Shown: positions 8,830 to 19,304, numbered from the stretch's first letter. The stretch is DNA of 64,000 nucleotides from Planctomycetota bacterium (GCA_016712275.1 JADJRI010000003.1:62001-126000); one strand, 5' to 3'. Made by a program: numbers and translations. Notes: generated from the letters alone by a model not told the origin.

Positions 8830-9350
8830 TTGATTGCATATTTGCGGCAGATAACGCAATTGTAATCCGCGTTCGGCCCTGTGTTTTACGGGGAATCCCC
8901 GTCCAATATAGACAATTGGCTTAATTTCGAACACGGTGAATGTGGGGGCGTCTCCGCCCAAGCTACTGTTCACGGCGGCGGCCCATGCCCCAAGACATCG
9001 GCCCCATGCCACCGATACGGCACATCTTGATGTCCGCATCGCCTGAAGCTTCAATTCAGGCACGGTGCATTCGCATGTCGGATTTGCCAGCATATTACAT
9101 GCCCGGCTTTTTCTGTCACCCCCTGCCCGGCAATTCCGTGGAAAATCCCGCACACATCGTAATATACTGTCCGAACAGTATTTACATCCATCCCATCCCG
9201 TTCATTATACCGGAATCGAAGGGGGTTTCGGTAAAACGCAAGACGTCCAAGCCCTTCAATTCTGGTCACACCCATCACTTGCGAGCCCACCCCCGATCCA
9301 CTAAACTGCTGGGCTTCGAATGTGAAATTCAAACTGTTGGAGAATCGGCC
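8830..9350. other. Intergenic region before rpmI; no infC seen
   Basis: About 520 bases without a convincing gene. In many bacteria infC (initiation factor 3) directly precedes rpmI, but none of the frames here reads like IF3. The region holds an AT-rich part (to about 8940) and a perfect inverted repeat, ATACTGT CCGA ACAGTAT, at 9164-9181, which could be an operator. The rpmI-rplT promoter and leader should lie here, but no clear boxes were identified. Confidence 0.5.
9164..9181. promoter_or_regulatory. Perfect 7-bp palindrome upstream of rpmI
   Basis: ATACTGT and ACAGTAT separated by CCGA. The CTGT/ACAG half-sites recall gammaproteobacterial LexA boxes, but the spacer is 4 rather than 8 bases, so LexA is not supported. 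It lies 170 bases before rpmI. Function unknown. Confidence 0.3.
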
Positions 9351-9548
9351 ATGCCGAAGATGAAAACGCACAAAGGCCTCACCAAGCGGATCAAAGTCTC
9401 CGCGCGGGGGAAAGTTCGATACAACAAAAGCGGCGCGGGCCACTTGATGAGCGGAAAAAGCTCGTCTCGCCGACGTCGCCTGCGCAAGCATCTCGAGCTC
9501 CTCGATGCCCCCCTCGCCAAGCGAATTCGCCGCATGATGGGCAAGTAA
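9351..9548 (+). CDS. rpmI: 50S ribosomal protein L35
   Basis: 65-residue, strongly basic protein beginning MPKMKTHKGLTKRIKVSARG and containing KSGAGHLMSGKSSSRRRRLR, the diagnostic L35 pattern. It is part of the large ribosomal subunit. The ATG at 9351 gives the normal length, and a TTGGAG ribosome-binding site lies 9 bases upstream. rplT follows after 80 bases, the usual rpmI-rplT order. Confidence 0.95.
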   Translation: MPKMKTHKGLTKRIKVSARGKVRYNKSGAGHLMSGKSSSRRRRLRKHLELLDAPLAKRIRRMMGK

Positions 9549-9628
9549 CACCGCAAACGAATTGATCATCGCCCCGCCCACGATCCGGCGCGGGGTAATG
9601 CGAAACGAACGAAGTTGGAGAAGATACA

Positions 9629-10005
9629 ATGCCTCGAACAAAAACCCATGTCGCTCACCACAAGAAGGTGAAGCGGGCAATGAAAGCCGCAAAGGGCTAC
9701 TACGGCGCGCGAAGCAAACTGCTGGGCACTGCACGCGATACCGTCCTGCGTGCCGGCGTCTATGCCTATCGCGATCGACGCGCGCGAAAGGGCGATTTCC
9801 GGCGGCTCTGGATCACGCGATTGACCGCCGCCTGTCGCGCACGCGATATTTCGTACAGCCGCTTTATCAATGGCCTGAAGCATGCCACCATTGATTTGAA
9901 CCGGAAAATGCTGAGCGAAATCGCCATTGCCGATCCGGCCGGTTTCGATTCACTGGTCGCCATCGCCAAAAGCACGCGACGACCGGCAAGAGCAAAGCCG
10001 CTTAA
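9629..10005 (+). CDS. rplT: 50S ribosomal protein L20 (frameshift near the end)
   Basis: Large-subunit assembly protein. MPRTKTHVAHHKKVKRAMKA, YYGARSKLLGTARDTVLRAG and DRRARKGDFRRLWITR are diagnostic. The uncorrected frame runs on to 10099 with a nonsensical tail. Adding one A to the AAAA run at about 9968-9971 gives AIAKKHATTGKSKAA and a stop at 10003-10005, which restores the normal length of about 120 residues. A strong terminator follows 35 bases later. Since L20 is practically indispensable, this break is best read as a homopolymer sequencing error. Confidence 0.92.
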
Positions 10006-10040
10006 ACTTCAGCCTTGCGGAGCAGCACACAACAATCCAA

Positions 10041-10069
10041 AGCGTCGCGACCCGTTCGCGACGCTTTTT
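10041..10069 (+). terminator. Intrinsic terminator of rpmI-rplT
   Basis: A 10-bp perfect stem, AGCGTCGCGA and TCGCGACGCT, closes a CCCGT loop and runs into TTTTTC. It lies 35 bases after the corrected rplT stop and 23 bases before the next start codon. Confidence 0.85.
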
Positions 10070-10091
10070 CTTGCGCGGGCAACGCCACGCC

Positions 10092-10766
10092 ATGAATGAG
10101 AAACCACTCCACGGATTCGGCGTCATCTTCGACATGGACGGCGTTCTTGTCGACAGCCTTAGCGCTCATCTCGAAAGCTGGCGCATGCTCGCTGCCGAGA
10201 TGTCGCGTTCGATCACCGATGCCCAGTTTGCCGCTACATTCGGACGCACCGGCCGCGACATCATTCGCGATCTGTTCTCCATCGTCGACGACGAGGGCGT
10301 TCGTCGATGCGACGAACGTAAGGAATCGCTTTATCGCGAGTTGATTTGCAAAGCGGTTCCGGAGATGCCCGGAGCGCGGGAGCTGGTCGCTTCGCTTCAC
10401 ATGGCCGGCGCAAGCATCGCCGTCGGATCCTCGGGTCCGCCCGAAAACGTCGAACTGGTTTGCCGGGCGATGGATCTCAACCGGCAGCTCTCGGCCTGCG
10501 TCACCGGGGCTGACGTTTCCCGCGGCAAACCCGATCCGCAGGTCTTCTTACTCGCGTCGGAGCGGCTCGAACTCCCGCCTTCGCGATGTCTCGTCATCGA
10601 GGATGCGCCGCCCGGCATTGATGCGGCCCATCATGCAAAAATGCCGTGTATCGCATTGATCGGGTCGTTTTCCCGCGATCAAATCAGCCACGCGGATACC
10701 GTCGTTGAGAGCCTGCGAGAAATCACCTCCGACCTTGTATTGCGCAATTTTGCCACTGGCAAATAG
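10092..10766 (+). CDS. HAD-family hydrolase, beta-phosphoglucomutase-like
   Basis: 224-residue haloacid-dehalogenase-superfamily enzyme, most likely a phosphatase or phosphoglucomutase of the subfamily with a helical cap. Motif I is FDMDGVLVDS with the nucleophile Asp and the +2 Asp. Motif II is VGSSGPP. The Lys of motif III is in SRGKPDPQVF, and motif IV is VIEDAPPGIDAA. Start chosen at 10092 because the frame upstream only overlaps rplT and its terminator. Substrate not determinable from the sequence. Confidence 0.85.
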   Translation: MNEKPLHGFGVIFDMDGVLVDSLSAHLESWRMLAAEMSRSITDAQFAATFGRTGRDIIRDLFSIVDDEGVRRCDERKESLYRELICKAVPEMPGARELVASLHMAGASIAVGSSGPPENVELVCRAMDLNRQLSACVTGADVSRGKPDPQVFLLASERLELPPSRCLVIEDAPPGIDAAHHAKMPCIALIGSFSRDQISHADTVVESLREITSDLVLRNFATGK

Positions 10767-11071
10767 TGGGTAATTACACCCATTTCCTACAGGCTTTGCC
10801 AAGCAAGGCCCATAAGAAAACCGCCGTGCACATTATAAGAAACTGAAAAGAAAACACTTACAGCAATGCCGTTGTATCGGCTGTCACGCCACACAGCCGC
10901 GGCACGAGAAATGCCCCAATATTCCCATCAGCAAAACTTGTGCTTTCGTCTCCATTAAGCGAAATGGGGCGGGGCGCTGACGTGAGTATCGGCAACGAGC
11001 CCGGGCCGAGTCATTCAGGCGTCCCGCCCTTCCTATTTGGGCAGGAACAGTAGTTCAACTTTGTCGCCTTC
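10767..11071. other. Intergenic, no gene seen
   Basis: About 300 bases between the ends of two converging genes. A small hairpin, TGGGT/ACCCA at 10769-10784, follows the HAD gene but has no T-run. Nothing else recognisable. Confidence 0.4.
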
Positions 11072-12475
11072 CTACCCACCGTTCAAATCAAGCGATTGTC
11101 CCGGCGACGGCATCTGAACATCACGAAATCCGGCCGCCTTCATGTCGTGCAACATCGCAGTCATTTGGTCCGGCTCGCCGTGGACCAGGAACGCCTGCTT
11201 GCAGCCGCTCGCGATCGGACGATACAGCCGCGAAAGCTCCTCAGAATCGGCATGAGCACTGAGACCGTTGAGCGTCTCGACCGCGGCTTTCACCTTGTAC
11301 ATTTTCCCGAAGATGCGCACTTCAGGCGACTTTTCGACAATCCGCCGGCCCAGGGTGTGCGCCGCCTGAAATCCCACGATCAAAACTGTGTTCTTATGAC
11401 TGCGAATATTGTTCTTAAGGTGGTGAAGAATGCGCCCCGCTTCGCACATGCCGCTGGCCGAAATGATCACGGCCGGCCGTCGACGCCGATGAATCGCCTT
11501 GCTCTCTTCCACATCCCGAATGTAAGTCGCGATGTCGGTGCCGAGCAGATCGCCGTTCTTTTTCTGAAATCGTCTCGCTTCGCTGTCATATTCATCCGGG
11601 TGCAATCGGAACACCTCCGTCGCATTGACCGCAAGCGGGCTGTCAACGTAAATCGGCAGCGTCGGAATGCGCCCCTCCACGATAAGCTGGTGCAGGAAGT
11701 ATACAATGAGCTGCGTTCGCCCAATGCTGAACGCCGGAATGATGATCTTTCCGCCGCGTTTGACGGTGTCATTGATGATTTTCTCGAGTTGCCCCTTCAA
11801 GTCGTCGGTCGGCGGGTGGCGCCGACCACCATAGGTGCTCTCGCAGATGAGATAGTCGCACTGGAAACGGCGTGGGATCAACAAGGAGCGGCATATTGAA
11901 CCGCCCCACATCACCCGAAAAAGCAGCGACGTGTTTTGCCCATCGCCCCGTTCGTATTCCAGCAGAACCATCGCCGCGCCGAGCATGTGGCCCGTCGGAA
12001 TAAACCGGGCCTTAAGCCGCCTGGTGACCCAGAAAGTCTGCGACATCGACACGCTCTGAAACAACGAAAGTGCCGCCAATGCGTCATCCGTGTTGAACAG
12101 CGGCATGACGGGGGACTCGCCGCGCTGTTCGCGTTTGCGATTCAGATATTTCGTATCTTCCTCCTGAATGTGGGCCGCGTCGCGAAGCAGCAGGCCGCAC
12201 AGATCGCGCGTCGCCGCGGTCGAGTGAATGCGTCCCTCGAATCCCTTTTGCGCAAGCAGGGGCAGCCTTCCGCAGTGATCGATGTGCGCGTGCGACAAGA
12301 CAACGGCATGGAGCTTCTTCGCGTCAAATGGAAACGAAACATTCTTTCGGGTCGATTCCTCGCGCCGTCCCTGAAACATTCCGCAGTCGAGGGCGATCAG
12401 CTTGCCGTCGGCCTCGATGAGATGCATCGAGCCGGTCACCTCACGCGCCGCGCCGTGAAACGTCAATTTCAGCAT
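11072..12475 (-). CDS. MBL-fold beta-CASP ribonuclease-like protein (local double frameshift)
   Basis: Metallo-beta-lactamase-fold nuclease of the CPSF73/RNase J-like group, acting on RNA. It starts at ATG 12475, preceded by AGGAAGGAAT. Zinc-site motif SHAHIDHCGRLPLL is near residue 60. The beta-CASP and RNA-specificity parts show SASGMCEAGRILHHLKNN, GFQAAHTLGRRIV and GLSAHADSEEL. Between about 11864 and 11922 the printed frame reads VMWGGSICRSLL, whereas the next frame reads LLFSGDVGRFNMPLL, the expected family sequence. One T missing from a T-run near 11918-11922 and one extra C near 11863 explain it. About 467 residues. Confidence 0.9.
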   Translation of the reverse strand: MLKLTFHGAAREVTGSMHLIEADGKLIALDCGMFQGRREESTRKNVSFPFDAKKLHAVVLSHAHIDHCGRLPLLAQKGFEGRIHSTAATRDLCGLLLRDAAHIQEEDTKYLNRKREQRGESPVMPLFNTDDALAALSLFQSVSMSQTFWVTRRLKARFIPTGHMLGAAMVLLEYERGDGQNTSLLFRVMWGGSICRSLLIPRRFQCDYLICESTYGGRRHPPTDDLKGQLEKIINDTVKRGGKIIIPAFSIGRTQLIVYFLHQLIVEGRIPTLPIYVDSPLAVNATEVFRLHPDEYDSEARRFQKKNGDLLGTDIATYIRDVEESKAIHRRRRPAVIISASGMCEAGRILHHLKNNIRSHKNTVLIVGFQAAHTLGRRIVEKSPEVRIFGKMYKVKAAVETLNGLSAHADSEELSRLYRPIASGCKQAFLVHGEPDQMTAMLHDMKAAGFRDVQMPSPGQSLDLNGG

Positions 12476-12500
12476 GGTTGATTCCTTCCTGTTGTTCGCA

Positions 12501-15087
12501 TCACGGGTTCGGCACGATGCGTCGAACCTCGCTCTTGAGTCTGCGGAGTTCCGCATTCACATTTTCCAAAGATTGCCTCCCCGGCGGCAGGTACGCCAGA
12601 ATCCTAAGCTCAATCAGCGCCTCATGGCCGGCCGCCACATGAAGATAGGCCGAAAGCCGCCACAGCGGATAGAGCTTCTCCGGAAATTCGGTCGGAACCA
12701 CAACGCCGCCGACAAATCCCTGTTCCGGATCAGGATTCGGAATCTCCTCATGCCGAATGCCCAGAACAGCAAATCGCTCCGCCGCGACGATCGCCTGGTA
12801 CGCCTCTTTCACGTTGGTCGGGTCCATTTCCAGAAGCATATTCGCAAGCGTGAAATACACATCCGTCTCAGCATCGTGTCCCCTGCGATAAGGACTGTTA
12901 TACGCTTCGAGATAGGTATACAGCGCGGCCGCCGCACGCTGGCTGACCAGCGCCGCTTCCCTTCGACCATCCTGCCATTGCAAATATGCATGAATGCGAA
13001 GAATCTCGCCGGAGGCATCGTCCCACGCCACCGGCTGCAAAGCCAGGGCGATTCGCCGTGCTTCGGGCACTTCCGCGTCAAGCGCATTACGAACCGAGGC
13101 ATCCGCTGCAATCGACGACAATACTTGCCGCGCCGATTCATCCAGTTTTGCATGTCGCAGCGCCCGCTGAATACACAGACGCTTCTCGCCGGCATCCTTC
13201 GCAAATGACTTCGCAAACAGGAGATTGGCCCCCGGCTCAAAACGGTTCGCCTCCGGTCGCAGCGCCAGTTCGAGAACATGGCGGGCATTGTCAAGATCGC
13301 CAACATCGATCAACGCGGCCGCATAGCGCGCCGCCGTATCGATCCAGCCCGGCATGATGTCGTACAACTTTTTCCATTGAGCGGCGGCCGCCTCGCGTGG
13401 CCGGATTGGGCATGGCTGCGGCACGAAGCGACGCATAATTTGCGGCTCGATCGAGCAGGCCAATCGTACGTAGCGAAAAAAGCCGCTGATCGGATGCTTC
13501 GTTTTCAACAATGGCTTGCGGCGCATTGATTGAAGCGGCAGAAATCTCCCGATATGTTACGATGGCACAAACAATCGCCCCCGACATGCCCGCAACCAGC
13601 CCGATTCTCGCGACGCGTCCGCCACCCGCCGTCGTGCCCGTGGGCTCAGCCGCCAACGGCGAACGCCGGCGCGTTAACGCGCACAAAAGCCCCAATAGCG
13701 TCCAATACCACACCGGCAGTATCGGCCCGCGAAGCATGATGCCCGAGCATTCCGCAACCACGATCACCAGCAAACCCGAGGTCAGCGCCAATGCCGACGA
13801 TCGGCGCAAGGGATCGCCAAACGGTGCCAGTCGCAGCCTCGCGCCGCCTCCCTGCTGAATCAACGGAGATTCGAAGGGGATGGGCTGCCATGCCAACAGT
13901 ACGACACCCAGCGGCAGCATGAACCAGAACAGCGCCCCCGGCACGCCGATCTCCACGGCCGCCTGAATCCACTCATTGTGGGCGTCGACATCCATGTTGC
14001 CGTGATAGACGTGCGGCGAAACACCCCGCAGCGGTGCGACTGCCCTGGTCATTTCCGCGACATACGTGTCCGGCCCGGAGCCCAGCGAAAGACGCTCGCG
14101 AATCATTTCCCAGGAGAGCCGCCAATACTCGAAGCGGATGCCGACCGACCCGGATGCCACGCGATCGACACTCAATGCCTCGCGCGCGATATAAAACCCC
14201 GCGCCGCCCATGCCCGCCAGCACGACCAGCACGATGATGCCGCGCGTCAATCTGTTCCGGGTCGCCTGCCAACGGTTGCAGGCGATCAGCAAGAGCGCCG
14301 ATCCAAGAACGGCCAATGCCGGGCCGCGCCGCCCCGTTTCCGACAACCCATACACCGACAAGGCCGCAACCGCCAGCAGTGTGGCCGATCGCCCCAGATG
14401 GCCGCGATGCCAACCCAGGCCGACCACTCCGCCCGTCGCCATGGCGCACCACAGCGCCGCCATCGTCGCCGTCGGCGTGATCGGTCCGATCGGCCATTGA
14501 AAGTGAATGAGATGTCGATCGGTTCGGTGTGCGATCGAGAGCAAAACGCACACCGCTCCGGCAGCGAGCAACCCGCTCAAAACCTGCCGAACCATGCGAT
14601 CATCAAAAGTGCGGGCCAGCAATGCGGCCCATGCCAAGCCGGCCGCAGTGCGAGTCAGCCAGCCGACGGACAGTTCCCACGATTGATTCGCGGCCGCCGA
14701 CAGCGATGAAATCAGCAGCACGGCGGTTCCCGTCACCATCAGCCATCGAAACGGGACGTCAGGCGCGGGTGTCCTCCAAGCTTTCTCTTTAGGTAATTCG
14801 CGCTGTTTCGGCGCCTCGGCCTGCCTTTGCTTCACTGAGAAGCACAACAAAACAAGCAACAGCCCAAGGCCCGCCACCAATACAACGTCTCGCACATCCG
14901 CGATATCCGCCGTCGGTATCGGCAACGTCAACCAATCGGCCGCTGTCGCCAAAATCGGATTCCAGCCGATGTCCTGACCCAAGGCCATGGCCGGCCCCAT
15001 CGGTCCAGCCCCGGAATAGAGCAAAACCGACCCGGCACAGGTCGAGATCACGCAGGCGATAAGAAGGCGTCGAACAATGACCGACAT
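12501..15087 (-). CDS. O-antigen-ligase/polymerase-like membrane protein with TPR-like C-terminus (frameshift)
   Basis: Polytopic inner-membrane protein of the O-antigen ligase/Wzy polymerase type, with about ten hydrophobic helices in residues 1-470. The periplasmic loop holds LGSGPDTYVAEMTR and VDAHNEWIQAAVEIGVPGAL, the HNxxLQ-like signature of this superfamily. The C-terminal 370 residues are soluble, helical and TPR-like (ARHVLELALRPEANRFEPGA). The two parts are split by a frameshift near 13392-13396. Restoring one GC to ACGCGAGG gives NPATREAAAAQWKKLY and a continuous protein of about 860 residues. Start at 15087 (MSVIVRRLLIAC) is more likely than 15162. The beta-CASP gene follows after 25 bases. 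Confidence 0.75.
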
Positions 15088-15162
15088 GCACCGAATGGTC
15101 GGGTGACGGGCGAGAATTGGCAAGACGCCGATCGAGGAAGTGATGTGAACGCGTTCGAGCAA

Positions 15163-15555
15163 TTCAAGTCTACATGTGTCCCGTCATGGGGGGCATGGGC
15201 AAGCGGCCTTTTTGCTTGCCCGCGCAAACGCCAAAAGGAACCACTCATTCGTGATCCGCTCCAGCTCGACTCGAATGCCGGATCACCCAGCGGAACTTGA
15301 TGAAAACGAGGTCATCTCACAAAACGAAAGAAGCGCGAACGGTGGATCGTTCGCGCTTCTTGTGCCCCCTGGCTGCAATCGATGCGTTCGGGAGCGAGCC
15401 GAACGCGATTTTGTTTTCGACGTTTCCAATCTCGATATCGCCCCCCAGCGACATCGGGCATCTGCATCGGCTCCCCAGTCGATGCAAACGGGTGACCATC
15501 GGAATCGTCAGTCCGAACGGGTCGGACAATTGGGGCGGGACATGGCTGCGATTTG
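15163..15555. other. Intergenic, holds a minus-strand terminator
   Basis: About 390 bases between two minus-strand genes. Apart from the large hairpin at 15328-15361 no gene or known element was recognised; the overlapping ORFs on both strands are short and without conserved features. Confidence 0.4.
15319..15361 (-). terminator. Strong hairpin terminator of the coiled-coil gene
   Basis: A perfect 14-bp inverted repeat, AAGAAGCGCGAACG (15328-15341) and CGTTCGCGCTTCTT (15348-15361), with a 6-base loop. On the minus strand it is followed by TCGTTTTG, so it would end transcripts coming from the gene at 15556-15846. Confidence 0.65.
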
Positions 15556-15846
15556 TTATTCCGGCTGGCCGCCGTTGGCGTCGCCGTTTTCATTGTTCGG
15601 ATCGGCTTCGAGCATCTTGCGAAGGTGGGCGTTTTCACGCCGCGTCGCTTCCAGATCGAAGAGCAGATATTTCACCGTCAATCGAAGATAGTCCAGCGAA
15701 TCCTGTAGGCTCGTTACGGCCTGCTGCAACTGGTCGTCTTGTTTCATGGTGGTTTGCACTGCGGTCGCGATCTCAGGCGCATCTGACGTGACACCCACGG
15801 TCTGAAGCAATTCGCTGAGACTCTTTTCAAGGCTTCGCTGGTCCAT
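15556..15846 (-). CDS. Small coiled-coil protein
   Basis: 96-residue acidic protein starting MDQRSLEKSLSELLQTVGV. The ATG at 15846 has GAGGGGGA upstream and is preferred over longer starts whose extra N-terminus is arginine/proline-rich and looks non-coding. The middle (LQDSLDYLRLTVKYLLFDLE, then ATRRENAHLRKMLEA) has heptad spacing expected for a coiled coil; the end is rich in Asn and Asp. No family recognised. It stands alone, with a strong terminator downstream. Confidence 0.65.
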   Translation of the reverse strand: MDQRSLEKSLSELLQTVGVTSDAPEIATAVQTTMKQDDQLQQAVTSLQDSLDYLRLTVKYLLFDLEATRRENAHLRKMLEADPNNENGDANGGQPE

Positions 15847-16259
15847 CGGGCTTTCCCCCTCGTCTGAGTGTTCATGTGGTTGCCGGCGGGGCGTTCCATG
15901 CGGGCCGCGGCGAGGTGAAGGGGTGTAAAGCACTCGGTGTGCCAACTGGACCCGAAAGCGACTTTTCGGCCGCGCGAATCGTAACCGGTTGCAATACAAT
16001 GGCTTCCCGACTCAAAGCCCGATAGGCACGTTGGCCGGGGCATGGCCGTTCGTGCCGACATGTTGCGTTCAATCAACGCGGCACGTTGCGCAAGTCGGTC
16101 ATAGCGAATAAACTCCGCGATTCGCGCGTCACCGTTTAGCGCGTCCCCGTTTAGCCCAACTCCAAAGGAGTAGGGAGAACACGAGAAACGCAACGATTAC
16201 AAGAATAGGTCAGATACCAACCACGAAATGAAATGAACATCTCTCAAGGACCCCAACAC

Positions 16260-19200
16260 ATGCCCGGCGAATACGCCCCAAAATCCATCGAAGCCAAATG
16301 GCAATCCTACTGGGACGCCACCAGAACTTTCCGCACCCCCAATCCCGGCGACCAGGGCTTCGACCCATCGAAGAAAAAATACTACGTCCTCGACATGTTC
16401 CCCTACCCTAGCGGCGCAGGCCTCCACGTCGGCCACCCCGAAGGCTACACCGCCACCGACATCGTCGCCCGCTATCGTCGCATGAAGGGCTTCAACGTCC
16501 TGCACACCATGGGTTGGGATGCCTTCGGCCTGCCCGCCGAGCAGCACGCCATCGACACCGGCCAGCACCCGGCCGTCACGACGCAGAAGAACGTCGACAA
16601 CTTCCGCCGCCAGCTCAAGATGCTCGGCTTCTCCTACGACTGGGACCGCGAACTCTCCACGACCGACCCCGACTATTACCGCTGGACGCAGTGGATCTTC
16701 CTCCAGCTCTTCAACAGTTGGTACGACGATGCCGCGAAGAAGGCACGGCCGATTGCCGAACTGGAGAAAATGCTCGAATCCGAGAAACTCGTCGTACGGT
16801 TCGACGGGAATCTCGTGTCGGCCGGTCCAACGGGCTTTCAGCAAATGGGCGGAATTCCCGTGGGCACAAAATTCTGGCACGAACTCCCGCCGGAAGACCG
16901 GCGCGCCATTCTGGACCGGAACCGGCTTGCCTATCTGGCCGAGGTGCCGGTCAACTGGTGCCCCGCGCTCGGCACTGTCTTGTCAAACGAAGAAGTGACC
17001 AACGAAGGCCGCAGCGAGCGCGGCAACTTCCCCGTCTACCGCCGCCCGCTCAAGCAATGGATGCTCCGCATCACCAAATACGCCGACCGCCTCGAGGAAG
17101 ACCTCACCGAACTCGACTGGCCCGAAAGCGTCAAGCTCATGCAACGCAACTGGATCGGCCGCAGCGAAGGCGCGCAGGTCAAATTCCAGTTGGACCAACA
17201 CGAAGACGTCATCGAGATTTTCACGACGCGCCCCGACACGCTCTTCGGCGCCACCTACATGGTCCTCGCCCCCGAACACCCCCTCGTCGAAAAAATCACA
17301 ACGCCCGATCAGCGCGACGCAGTCCGCGCCTACGTCGCAACTGCCGCCAACAAATCCGACATGGACCGCACCGCCGAAACCAAGAAAAAGACCGGCGTCT
17401 TCACCGGCGCGTTTGCGATCAATCCCGTCAACGAAGAAAAAATCCCCGTCTGGGTCGCCGATTACGTGCTCATGACTTACGGCACGGGCGCGATCATGGC
17501 CGTCCCGGGCCACGATGTGCGGGACTTCGAATTCGCGAAGCAATTTGATTTGCCGATTCGCGCAGTCGTGCGTCCATCGATTTCATGGCTTAAGGAACAG
17601 ATCGCAGCCAACCGAATTGACTTGCACTACGCCGGGAAACACGGAAAATCCCGCATCGCCGAAATGATGCTCAGCTCAGCAGCGACGGCCGCCGCACCTT
17701 TTACTGGCATCGCCCCCCAAGAGATCGATGCACTTTCTGATATTGATTCAGCCTGGATCGATCAAGTCGCCATGCCCGGCTACTTGGTAAACCCCGAACT
17801 GTTTGAGAATGCCTTTACAGGCGCAGGCCACGCCATCAACTCCGGCAGATTCAACGGCCTGCCCACCGCCGAATTCAAAAAGCACATCACGAACTGGCTC
17901 GAAGAAAAAGGAATCGGCTGCGGCACCGTCAACTACAAACTCCGCGACTGGCTCTTCTCCCGCCAACGCTACTGGGGCGAACCCTTCCCCGTCCTCCACG
18001 GCGAAGATGGCGAAATCCTCGCCCTCGACGAAAGCGAACTGCCTCTGACCCTTCCCCCCATGACCGACTTCCGCCCCACCGTCGAAACCTCCGACAACCC
18101 GGCCAACCAAAGCGCCGTCCCCCGAACCACCCTCGGCCGCGCAAAAGAATGGATGACAGTCCAGCGGCACGGAAAAACCTACTCCCGCGAGCTCAACACC
18201 ATGCCCCAATGGGCCGGCTCCTGCTGGTACTACCTCCGCTTCCTCGACCCGCACAACAACGCCGCCTTCTGCGGCAAAGAGGTCGAGCAATATTGGATGC
18301 TCTCCAAACGAAAAGACGGCAAGCCCCACGTCGGCGGCATCGACCTCTACGTCGGGGGCGCCGAACACGCGGTGCTCCACCTGCTCTACGCCCGCTTCTG
18401 GCACAAGGTCCTCTACGACCTCGGCCACGTCAGCACCATCGAACCCTTCGGCAAGCTCTTCAATCAGGGCATGATCCGCGCTTTCGCCTACACCGACAGC
18501 CGCGACGCCTACATCGGCTACGAAGACATCGACTTCCGCGAAGACGGCGCGCACCACAAATCGACCGGCGAAAAGCTCAAAGGCGCGGTCGAAAAAATGT
18601 CCAAGAGCATGAAAAACGTGATCAACCCGGAAGAGGTCGTCAACGAATTCGGCGGCGACTCGCTCCGCCTCTACGAAATGTTCATGGGGCCGCTCGAAGC
18701 CAGCAAACCCTGGAACCCGCGCGATGTCCCCGGCGTTTTCCGCTTCCTCCAGCGCGCTTGGCGCATGATCATCAACGACGAAACCGGCGAATTCTCCTCG
18801 ATGGTCGCCCCGCGCGAGTCCGAGCCGAATCTCGCCCTCGAACGCACGCTTCACAAAACCATCAAGAAAGTCGGCGAAGACATCGACCGCATGGCCTTCA
18901 ACACCGGCATCAGCGCCATGATGGAATTCGTCAACGAAGTCTACCGCGCCAAAACGATCCATCCATCCCAAGCCGAACGCTTCACCCTCATCCTCGCCCC
19001 CTACGCCCCGCACATCGCCGAAGAACTCTGGCAGCGCCTCCGCGGCCCCGCCTGGAAAGGCAGCCTCGCCTACGAACCCTGGCCCACCTGGGACCCCGCG
19101 ATGGCCGAGGAATCCGAGGTCGAAATCCCCGTGCAGGTCAACGGCAAAATGGCCGGCAAAGTCATCGTCGCCAAAACCGCCGACGAAGCCGCCGTCAAAA

Positions 19201-19304
19201 CCGCCGCCCTCGCCGACGAAAAAGTCAAAGGCCGCGTCGGCGCGGGCAGCATCGTAAAGACAATCTATGTCCCGGGGCGTATGGTGAATCTGATTGTGAA
19301 GTAG
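16260..19304 (+). CDS. leuS: Leucyl-tRNA synthetase
   Basis: Class I synthetase charging tRNA-Leu, about 1014 residues. HIGH-type HVGH is near residue 56 (SGAGLHVGHPEGY) and KMSKS near residue 779 (EKMSKSMKNVINPEEV). The CP1 editing domain is present, with ITTRPDTLFGATYMV-type sequence and GTGAIMAVPGHDVRDFEF. The ATG at 16260 has AAGGA nine bases upstream; the earlier ATG at 16233 has none. Slightly longer than usual because of insertions around residues 430-510. Frame is intact, which is notable given the many broken genes around it. Confidence 0.96.
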   Translation: MPGEYAPKSIEAKWQSYWDATRTFRTPNPGDQGFDPSKKKYYVLDMFPYPSGAGLHVGHPEGYTATDIVARYRRMKGFNVLHTMGWDAFGLPAEQHAIDTGQHPAVTTQKNVDNFRRQLKMLGFSYDWDRELSTTDPDYYRWTQWIFLQLFNSWYDDAAKKARPIAELEKMLESEKLVVRFDGNLVSAGPTGFQQMGGIPVGTKFWHELPPEDRRAILDRNRLAYLAEVPVNWCPALGTVLSNEEVTNEGRSERGNFPVYRRPLKQWMLRITKYADRLEEDLTELDWPESVKLMQRNWIGRSEGAQVKFQLDQHEDVIEIFTTRPDTLFGATYMVLAPEHPLVEKITTPDQRDAVRAYVATAANKSDMDRTAETKKKTGVFTGAFAINPVNEEKIPVWVADYVLMTYGTGAIMAVPGHDVRDFEFAKQFDLPIRAVVRPSISWLKEQIAANRIDLHYAGKHGKSRIAEMMLSSAATAAAPFTGIAPQEIDALSDIDSAWIDQVAMPGYLVNPELFENAFTGAGHAINSGRFNGLPTAEFKKHITNWLEEKGIGCGTVNYKLRDWLFSRQRYWGEPFPVLHGEDGEILALDESELPLTLPPMTDFRPTVETSDNPANQSAVPRTTLGRAKEWMTVQRHGKTYSRELNTMPQWAGSCWYYLRFLDPHNNAAFCGKEVEQYWMLSKRKDGKPHVGGIDLYVGGAEHAVLHLLYARFWHKVLYDLGHVSTIEPFGKLFNQGMIRAFAYTDSRDAYIGYEDIDFREDGAHHKSTGEKLKGAVEKMSKSMKNVINPEEVVNEFGGDSLRLYEMFMGPLEASKPWNPRDVPGVFRFLQRAWRMIINDETGEFSSMVAPRESEPNLALERTLHKTIKKVGEDIDRMAFNTGISAMMEFVNEVYRAKTIHPSQAERFTLILAPYAPHIAEELWQRLRGPAWKGSLAYEPWPTWDPAMAEESEVEIPVQVNGKMAGKVIVAKTADEAAVKTAALADEKVKGRVGAGSIVKTIYVPGRMVNLIVK

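Noticed and set aside
9164..9181. LexA box
   Set aside because: CTGT/ACAG half-sites are 4 bases apart instead of 8, and no SOS gene is adjacent.
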